A stretch of 19,217 nt of DNA from Deltaproteobacteria bacterium. Its GTDB lineage: Bacteria; Desulfobacterota; Deferrimicrobia; Deferrimicrobiales; Deferrimicrobiaceae. The stretch covers positions 2,176 to 21,392 of the forward strand of contig JAJZRM010000006.1 of NCBI GenBank assembly GCA_021802685.1. Reading direction: 5' to 3'. Below the pieces are notes generated by a model. The model did not search any database, was not told the DNA's origin, and saw only the letters and a program-made list of their open reading frames with translations. This document shows positions 14,181-19,217 of this stretch, piece after piece (position 1 is the first letter of the stretch; every line of letters starts with the position of its first letter). A program made the position numbers and the translations under genes.

Positions 14181-15666
14181 ACGAAAGCAAATATTCAAGG
14201 ATTCCACGCAATACCTGGTATCCACCGTCCTCGCCCAGGGAGCCGGCCTCTTCCGTTCGGTGGTGCTTCCGGTGTTTCTCGGTCCGGCGCAACTCGGCAT
14301 CTGGAATCTCATGAATGTGGTCATCGGATACGGCGCGAACGCGCACTTGGGGATCCTCCATGGGCTGAACAAGAAAGTCCCGATGTTGCGCGGCCTGGGC
14401 CATGCGGCGGAATTCGACGAATTGAAGGACAGCGTCTATTGGGCAAGCCTTCTGTTGGCCTTGATCGTCGGCGCGGCCCTGTTCCTGGGATCGTTCGTGG
14501 TCGAGCCGGTCTATGCGTCCGCCCTTCGCATCGTTGCGATGGTTATCGTGCTGCAGATGGTCTTCGTGTATTATTTTTGCCTGTTGCGCGGGGATAACCG
14601 ATTCGAGCTGGTGAGCAAGGGGATTGCGGGACTATCGATCCTGTCCTCCGCCACGGTTCTGGTTCTCGCGTATCTTTCCCCGGACCGGCTGTTGGGAGCC
14701 CTCTGGGGAGTCGCTGTGGCGTATCCGTTCATCTTGGGTTACTGGTATTACAAAGGGGGCTACCGGTTTACGATCTCCTTGAAGCGGGATCAGGTTAAAG
14801 ATGCTTTCGTGCTTGGATTTCCGCTGATTGTTTTAGGTTTCATGGACATGGTTTTTCTGAGCATGGATCGATGGCTCATCGCGTGGAAGTTGTCGGAAAC
14901 GGCGCTGGGCTACTATGCGTTCGGAATCATGGCCGGTAATCTGCTGGGGTTGGTTCCCATCTCGGCTTCGAATGTCCTTTACCCGAGAATGCTGCAACGC
15001 TTTGCCGTTTCAGGGGACAGTTTCGCGGTCAGCGGATTGCTGCTGAATCCGGTGCGCGCGATTACGTCCATGATGATATTTCTAACGAGTGCGACGACGA
15101 TCGCTTTGCCTCTGGTGATCCGATTGTTGTTGCCGGACTACATACCGTCCATTTCCCTGATAGAAATCGTCGTGCCGGGGGCTTTTTTCCTGGCGATCGC
15201 CTACAGCGTCGGTAATTTCGTCGTGGCGATCAACCGCCAAAGAGTGCTGATCGTTGTCCTTTTGGTCGCAACGGCCGTAACGCTGACGCTGGATGTTGTT
15301 CTTTTGCGCCTTGGCTATGGCGTCCATGGGATCGCGTACGCGACCGTCTTAGGGTATGCGATCTACGGATTCGGCTACCTGGGGGTTTCCGTCCATCTTG
15401 CACAAGGAAGATGGAGCGAAACCGTGCATTTTCTGGCAAATCACCTTGCTCTATTCATAGTCATGATGATCGCCGTCAAATCAACGGGCCTTATCGCTCA
15501 CCAGGCATCTCCTTGGCCGGAACAGGTGTTTTGGGCGTTTGTGCGGCTGCTCGCCGTAAGCGGGCTTCTGCTCCCGTTTGTCTGGCTGGCCAACAGGAAG
15601 AGCGGGGTTTGGTCGTCCTTGATGGCCATTTTGTCCGAGTGGCGTAACGTGTCTAGACCCGAATAA
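14173..15666 (+). CDS. Wzx-like oligosaccharide flippase (MATE/MOP superfamily)
   Basis: A 497-residue, very hydrophobic protein with about a dozen predicted membrane spans. It begins with a short charged N-terminus, then STQYLVSTVLAQGAGLFRSVVLPVFLGPAQLGIWNL-type residues (positions about 11-46), the usual start of polysaccharide flippases. Such proteins move undecaprenyl-linked repeat units across the inner membrane. Start ATG 14173 overlaps the legC end by 8 bases (ATGGATGA). No strong ribosome site precedes it, so translational coupling to legC is likely. Presence of a flippase together with the Wza/Wzz pair at the left end supports a Wzx/Wzy-type pathway. GC content looks lower from about 14550 on than in the upstream leg genes. 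Confidence 0.85.
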   Translation: MDERKQIFKDSTQYLVSTVLAQGAGLFRSVVLPVFLGPAQLGIWNLMNVVIGYGANAHLGILHGLNKKVPMLRGLGHAAEFDELKDSVYWASLLLALIVGAALFLGSFVVEPVYASALRIVAMVIVLQMVFVYYFCLLRGDNRFELVSKGIAGLSILSSATVLVLAYLSPDRLLGALWGVAVAYPFILGYWYYKGGYRFTISLKRDQVKDAFVLGFPLIVLGFMDMVFLSMDRWLIAWKLSETALGYYAFGIMAGNLLGLVPISASNVLYPRMLQRFAVSGDSFAVSGLLLNPVRAITSMMIFLTSATTIALPLVIRLLLPDYIPSISLIEIVVPGAFFLAIAYSVGNFVVAINRQRVLIVVLLVATAVTLTLDVVLLRLGYGVHGIAYATVLGYAIYGFGYLGVSVHLAQGRWSETVHFLANHLALFIVMMIAVKSTGLIAHQASPWPEQVFWAFVRLLAVSGLLLPFVWLANRKSGVWSSLMAILSEWRNVSRPE

Positions 15667-15670
15667 GGAG
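15665..15670 (+). promoter_or_regulatory. RBS for the TTG start of the second methyltransferase
   Basis: AAGGAG begins within the flippase TAA stop and ends six bases before the TTG at 15677. Strong Shine-Dalgarno and good spacing support TTG initiation. Confidence 0.6.
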
Positions 15671-15676
15671 ATTCCC

Positions 15677-16519
15677 TTGCCTAAAAAAGGAAACATTGTC
15701 GAAAATTGGAATAATTCATATGGACACTTGAAGACCACATATAGTGAAAATATAGATACTCCAGTAGAGTTGATGAACACGATACAATTTGAGTTTGTAA
15801 AAGAAGACATAGAACAATATATTCCAGACTTTCAGAAAGGGAAAATACTTGAATGCGGCTGTGGAGGCGCAAGAACATCCCTTTATTTGGCAAGAAGAGG
15901 TTTCGATGTGACCTGCTCGGACAGTTCCCCGGAAGCGATCCGATTGGCGGAAGACAATTTCGCGGCAAATAATGCTCAGGGAAAATTTCTTCAGGACGAT
16001 TTATTGAATTCCAATATTCCTTCGGAATCGTTCGACTGCGTGATGAGTTTCGGCCTCCTGGAGCATTTCGAGGACCTGCGCCCGATCTTGTCGAGCATTA
16101 CCAGGATGATAAAACCCGGCGGGATCCAGATCCATTGCATAATAACGAAGAAATTTTCGATCCTGATGCTGATGAACATCCTACTGTACCCGTTAAGATT
16201 CATGAACAATCTGCTGCATCTCAGGTTCAATAGAATATTCATAGTCAGTTACAGGGATTTTCCTCACTTTGAAAATACGTTTACCGCGGAAGAATATTGT
16301 GGCGAATTCACTCGTGCGGGGAACTCCATACTTCGCTGCGAGGCCGGTGGATTCCTTTTCCCTTTTTTAACGTTGCCGAAAGTCGGAAATATGTTGGTGA
16401 AAGCGTTTCATGAAGGCCTGTACAAAATGATTCGGAAGACGGACAGGACGGAATCGAAATTCTGGCACATCATGGCTCCGACTTTTTATATCGTTTGCAG
16501 AAAGCGGAAATCGCTTTGA
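15677..16519 (+). CDS. Class I SAM-dependent methyltransferase
   Basis: A 280-residue protein starting at TTG 15677. The SAM motif is at residues 58-71 (LECGCGGARTSLYL), followed by VTCSDSSPEAI and a FDCVMSFGLLEHF motif, a Methyltransf_11/25-like pattern. A hydrophobic stretch at about 160-185 (rich in Leu, Met, Ile and Phe) could touch the membrane or a lipid-linked substrate. Codon use in the first 170 bases or so is markedly AT-rich (see the composition feature), unlike the neighbours, which suggests recent acquisition or mosaic origin. The stop overlaps the next gene (TTGA at 16516-16519). Its target is unknown. A sugar hydroxyl, an amino or acetamidino group, or a non-reducing-end cap are all possible. 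Confidence 0.8.
   Translation: MPKKGNIVENWNNSYGHLKTTYSENIDTPVELMNTIQFEFVKEDIEQYIPDFQKGKILECGCGGARTSLYLARRGFDVTCSDSSPEAIRLAEDNFAANNAQGKFLQDDLLNSNIPSESFDCVMSFGLLEHFEDLRPILSSITRMIKPGGIQIHCIITKKFSILMLMNILLYPLRFMNNLLHLRFNRIFIVSYRDFPHFENTFTAEEYCGEFTRAGNSILRCEAGGFLFPFLTLPKVGNMLVKAFHEGLYKMIRKTDRTESKFWHIMAPTFYIVCRKRKSL
15680..15860 (+). other. AT-rich segment inside an otherwise GC-rich operon
   Basis: A hand count of 15721-15840 gives 40 G/C of 120 (33%). A typical line of the leg genes (6481-6540) has 42 of 60 (70%), and the later part of the same methyltransferase gene (15901-15960) has 32 of 60 (53%). The segment covers the first part of the methyltransferase and continues directly from the flippase end. 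This composition step looks like imported DNA or a recombination boundary. Confidence 0.6.
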
Positions 16520-17979
16520 GAGCACTGCTTGTCCAGCTGCCCCATACGAATCGAATGCCTTCGGTCGTACCGATCGGCATCGGGTGCATATCGGCGGCTT
16601 TGCGTCAGGAAGGATGGGAAACCGAACTCCTGGACATCTTCGCGCGATCCTTATCTCGCGAGGAGACAAGCGCCTTTCTGTCGAAGTCGAAATGGGACCT
16701 GATCGGCATAAACGCATTTTCCACGCAGTATGAATGGGCGAAATGGTTTGCGGCCGAGGCAAGGAGGCGGCAACCGCGGGCGGTAATCGTGATGGGCGGC
16801 CCCCTGCCCACGTTCAGCGCCGAGATCGTATTGCGGGAAACGCCGGCCGACATTTGCGTCATCGGCGAAGGAGAGGAAACGGTCAAGGAACTCGCACGGA
16901 ACATGGGCAGGCCCGGATCGGTGGCCGGCATCAAATACCGTGACGGAACCGGCCGGATCGTGACGACTCCGGACCGGCCATACGTTCGTGATCTGGACGC
17001 CATTCCTTTCACCCCTTACGAATTCTTCGATATGGAAGTTTATTTGAAGAACAGCGGATTATTCGGCGTGCCCGGCGTAAAGGCGATCGGATTGTTGACA
17101 TCCAGGGGGTGTCCCTGGCAATGCAGGTATTGCTCGCGAACGTTTCGCGGCGTGCGCCTCCGGAGCATCGACAAGATCGTGGAAGAAATCGGCCTGTTGC
17201 GGGAAAAATTCGGCATCCGGGGGGTCAGCTTCGCCGACGAGCTGGTATTGGTCAACAAGCAGCGAGGGTACGAGATGTGCGAAAAGCTCAAACCGCTCAA
17301 GATCTACTGGGACTGCCAGGGGCGAGCCAACGTAGTGGATCTTGATCTGTTGAAAGCGATGAAGGATTCCGGTTGCACCAGCGTGGGGTACGGCGTGGAA
17401 ACCGGGTCGCAGAAATTACTGGACGCCATGGACAAGAAAGTCACCGTCAGGCAGAACGAGCTGGCGGTCGTCAACACCATCAAGGCAGGCATGGTGCCGG
17501 TAGTGCAGATGATTTACGGCTATCCCGGCGAAGACATGGACAGCATCGAGGATACGGCCCGATTTTTCGACCGGGTGAAATTCTATCCGGCGACGGGTCG
17601 TGGAATATGCAATATAAGCCTGTTGACGCCGCTTCCCGGATCGCCCCTGTATTCGGATTTGGTGGCGCAGGGAAAGATCCGCGACGATGAAGAGATTCTT
17701 CTCCGTCTTGATCAAGGCTACTACATCGGGGCTCCATTGCTGGTGAATCTGACGAAGTTCTCCGACGAGGAACTGCTTGCAAACAAGGGCTTGCTCGAAC
17801 AGAGAATCAAGAGCGGATATTTATCCTACAAACGCATTCATCCCTCGGAGTGGTTCCGCTGGCATCGGAACGCGGTCTCGTCGATTCTGGCGGTTGAGGG
17901 CTTCCCGGCGTTGGCGAGGGAGGCTTTCGGTTACGGCCGCAGGCTTGCGGGGCGGGCCAAGGCCCGTCTTTTCCATTGA
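16516..17979 (+). CDS. B12-binding-domain radical SAM enzyme
   Basis: A 487-residue protein from the TTG at 16516, which overlaps the previous stop (TTGA) and follows GCGGAAA by about seven bases. A further TTG at 16495 is possible. It starts MRALLVQLP, the common first strand of cobalamin-binding radical SAM proteins. An N-terminal Rossmann-like domain includes VIVMGGPLPTFSAE (90-103) and VIGEGEETV (115-123). The DxHxxG cobalamin motif is not evident, as in many of these enzymes. The radical SAM cluster motif CPWQCRYC has Cys199, Cys203 and Cys206. Such enzymes often methylate unactivated carbons or modify lipids and sugars. None is part of the known legionaminate pathway, so its substrate is an open question. 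The family is sure, the function is not. Confidence 0.85.
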   Translation: MRALLVQLPHTNRMPSVVPIGIGCISAALRQEGWETELLDIFARSLSREETSAFLSKSKWDLIGINAFSTQYEWAKWFAAEARRRQPRAVIVMGGPLPTFSAEIVLRETPADICVIGEGEETVKELARNMGRPGSVAGIKYRDGTGRIVTTPDRPYVRDLDAIPFTPYEFFDMEVYLKNSGLFGVPGVKAIGLLTSRGCPWQCRYCSRTFRGVRLRSIDKIVEEIGLLREKFGIRGVSFADELVLVNKQRGYEMCEKLKPLKIYWDCQGRANVVDLDLLKAMKDSGCTSVGYGVETGSQKLLDAMDKKVTVRQNELAVVNTIKAGMVPVVQMIYGYPGEDMDSIEDTARFFDRVKFYPATGRGICNISLLTPLPGSPLYSDLVAQGKIRDDEEILLRLDQGYYIGAPLLVNLTKFSDEELLANKGLLEQRIKSGYLSYKRIHPSEWFRWHRNAVSSILAVEGFPALAREAFGYGRRLAGRAKARLFH

Positions 17980-19217
17980 TCGATATAACCGCAAACTTTC
18001 AAAAATCCGCGGATCTCGTCAAGGCATGGGGAAAGGCGGCCCTTCCCGGCGGTGAAACCGTCGAAGCGGCATTGACCATCGAAGGCATCCCGTTCTGGGA
18101 TGTCGTGTCGCCGATGTTTGCAATCGGTCATGTTTCCCAAGCCGTATCGCGCACGCCGCGGCTGCCGAAGCACAAGGAATATTTTCGGAAGATCGCCCGG
18201 AATGCCTATCGACTGGCCATGGACGGCCGCGTACATTTATTCGCCGGTGCTCGGGATGGCGATCGCTGGCCTGTTCGCCCTCCTTTCCTGTTTCTCGGCT
18301 TCTCGCACTACATGTATCGTGAAACTTTGCAGCCGGTCGCGGACAAGCTGGCCGCTCGTCCCGATCATCCGGTGGTCGTCATCGACGATCTGTTTCCCTA
18401 TCGGGAAAAAAGCACCGCCCGGGCCGGGATGCGCCGGTCGTTGTGGCGAAGCTGGAACTCCGAAGTCGCCCGGACCGCGAAGGAAATGCGAAGGGAACTC
18501 AGGAGCGCCATGGCGAAACTTGCTTCACCTTCGGTCTTGCCCGAGGTCCTGGAATCCGGCGGCATGGCTTGGCCGGATCTTCGCGATTCCTTTCATTGGC
18601 TTTTCAATTCATGTTTGCCGTTGCTTGTGAACCAGGCCGCCGTCGCCCGGCATATCATGGAGCGGCATCGTCCGGCATTGCTCCTGTCCACGGACGTGAA
18701 CGACCCGAGAAACCGCGTATTTTGCCATGCCGGCAAGTCGGCGGGAGTGAAAACGCTCGAGGTTCAGTTCGCGCTTTACGACGAGCAGAGCATCGAATGG
18801 AGGTTTTTCATTTCCGATCATCTTGCGGCCACAGGGGAAAACAACTCGAAGATCGTGATGGACCATGGCGTCCCCGGGGAAAAGATCACCGTGACGGGAT
18901 CGCCGCGATACGACGGCGCATTGGAGTGGCCGGAAGATTTCGCGCGGGGAATCCGCCGGGGTCTGGGAGTGCCGGAAAACAGGAAGATGGTCCTGTTTGC
19001 ATCGCATCCATATGTTTACGGTTTTTTCGGGGGCCCGGAAATACGGCGTGAAATGATTCGGGCTCTATTGAAGGCGATAAGGTATCGGGAAGAATTATTC
19101 CTGGTCGTCAAGCCGCATCCCACGGAAGATCCGGCGGAATTATCGACGCTCGCGCAAGGCATGAACAATGTCCGGTTTGCGGATAAAAAGCGGGACATTC
19201 GCGATCTGATAAAGGCC
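17976..19217 (+). CDS. Probable GT-B-fold surface-carbohydrate protein, partial at the right edge
   Basis: The frame is open from the TTG at 17976 to the window end (414 codons, no stop). The TTG overlaps the radical SAM gene's stop as TTGA; there is no strong ribosome site. I do not recognise a specific family. The N-terminal half has IEGIPFWDVVSP near residues 35-46 and a basic helical stretch at about 150-180. Further on, VTGSPRYDGAL (305-315), VLFASHP (339-345) and VVKPHPTED (377-385) resemble the second Rossmann domain of CDP-glycerol-glycerophosphotransferase-like and other GT-B surface-polysaccharide enzymes. A transferase adding or capping the nonulosonate polymer is plausible. The coding call rests on the long uninterrupted frame, GC-typical codon use and the coupled start. 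Confidence 0.7.
   Translation, partial: MIDITANFQKSADLVKAWGKAALPGGETVEAALTIEGIPFWDVVSPMFAIGHVSQAVSRTPRLPKHKEYFRKIARNAYRLAMDGRVHLFAGARDGDRWPVRPPFLFLGFSHYMYRETLQPVADKLAARPDHPVVVIDDLFPYREKSTARAGMRRSLWRSWNSEVARTAKEMRRELRSAMAKLASPSVLPEVLESGGMAWPDLRDSFHWLFNSCLPLLVNQAAVARHIMERHRPALLLSTDVNDPRNRVFCHAGKSAGVKTLEVQFALYDEQSIEWRFFISDHLAATGENNSKIVMDHGVPGEKITVTGSPRYDGALEWPEDFARGIRRGLGVPENRKMVLFASHPYVYGFFGGPEIRREMIRALLKAIRYREELFLVVKPHPTEDPAELSTLAQGMNNVRFADKKRDIRDLIKA

Overview
This window is a dense, one-directional (+ strand) surface-polysaccharide locus from a GC-rich Gram-negative bacterium. A hand count of one typical line (6481-6540) gives 42 G/C of 60. The outer-membrane export protein and periplasmic chain-length protein at the left end fit a Gram-negative envelope. 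A deltaproteobacterial-type genome is possible, but that is only an impression. I see no rRNA, tRNA, CRISPR array, insertion sequence or transcription terminator. There is also no intergenic gap longer than about 30 bases, so the window looks like the inside of one long operon running off both ends.

Layout. (1) 1-1778: the C-terminal part of a Wza-type SLBB export protein and a Wzz/GumC-type chain-length protein. (2) 1775-7184: a Gfo/Idh/MocA oxidoreductase (PtmF-like), CMP-nonulosonate synthetase (LegF/PtmB), a short-chain dehydrogenase (PtmA-like), nonulosonate synthase (LegI, NeuB family), hydrolysing 2-epimerase (LegG, NeuC family) and a NeuD-type acetyltransferase (LegH role). (3) 7189-10985: an acetamidino-forming module made of a HisF paralogue, a HisH paralogue and a WbpG/PseA-type amidotransferase, followed by a methyltransferase. 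(4) 10998-14180: PtmE (CBS pair plus nucleotidyltransferase), LegB (4,6-dehydratase) and LegC (PLP aminotransferase). (5) 14173-19217: a Wzx-like flippase, a second methyltransferase with an AT-rich 5' part, a radical SAM/cobalamin-domain enzyme, and a partial GT-B-like protein that runs off the right end.

How the genes fit together. PtmE would make the GDP-amino-sugar precursor. LegB, LegC and LegH would convert it to the 2,4-diacetamido-trideoxy sugar, LegG would release and epimerise it, LegI would condense it with PEP, and LegF would activate it as CMP-legionaminic acid. This is essentially the whole dedicated route of the GDP-linked legionaminate pathway known from Campylobacter. HisH and HisF would supply ammonia to the amidotransferase to turn an N-acetyl group into an acetamidino group, and a neighbouring methyltransferase could methylate it. 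The flippase and the Wza/Wzz pair point to export as a polysaccharide (O-antigen, capsule or exopolysaccharide) rather than flagellin modification. No Wzy polymerase or priming transferase is visible, so the locus must continue outside the window.

Most gene junctions are 4-base stop/start overlaps (ATGA, GTGA, TTGA), and TTG starts are common. The points most worth a second look are the HisF paralogue with Glu in place of a catalytic Asp, the legC gene with no ATG or GTG start, the AT-rich segment inside the second methyltransferase, and the radical SAM enzyme of unknown role.
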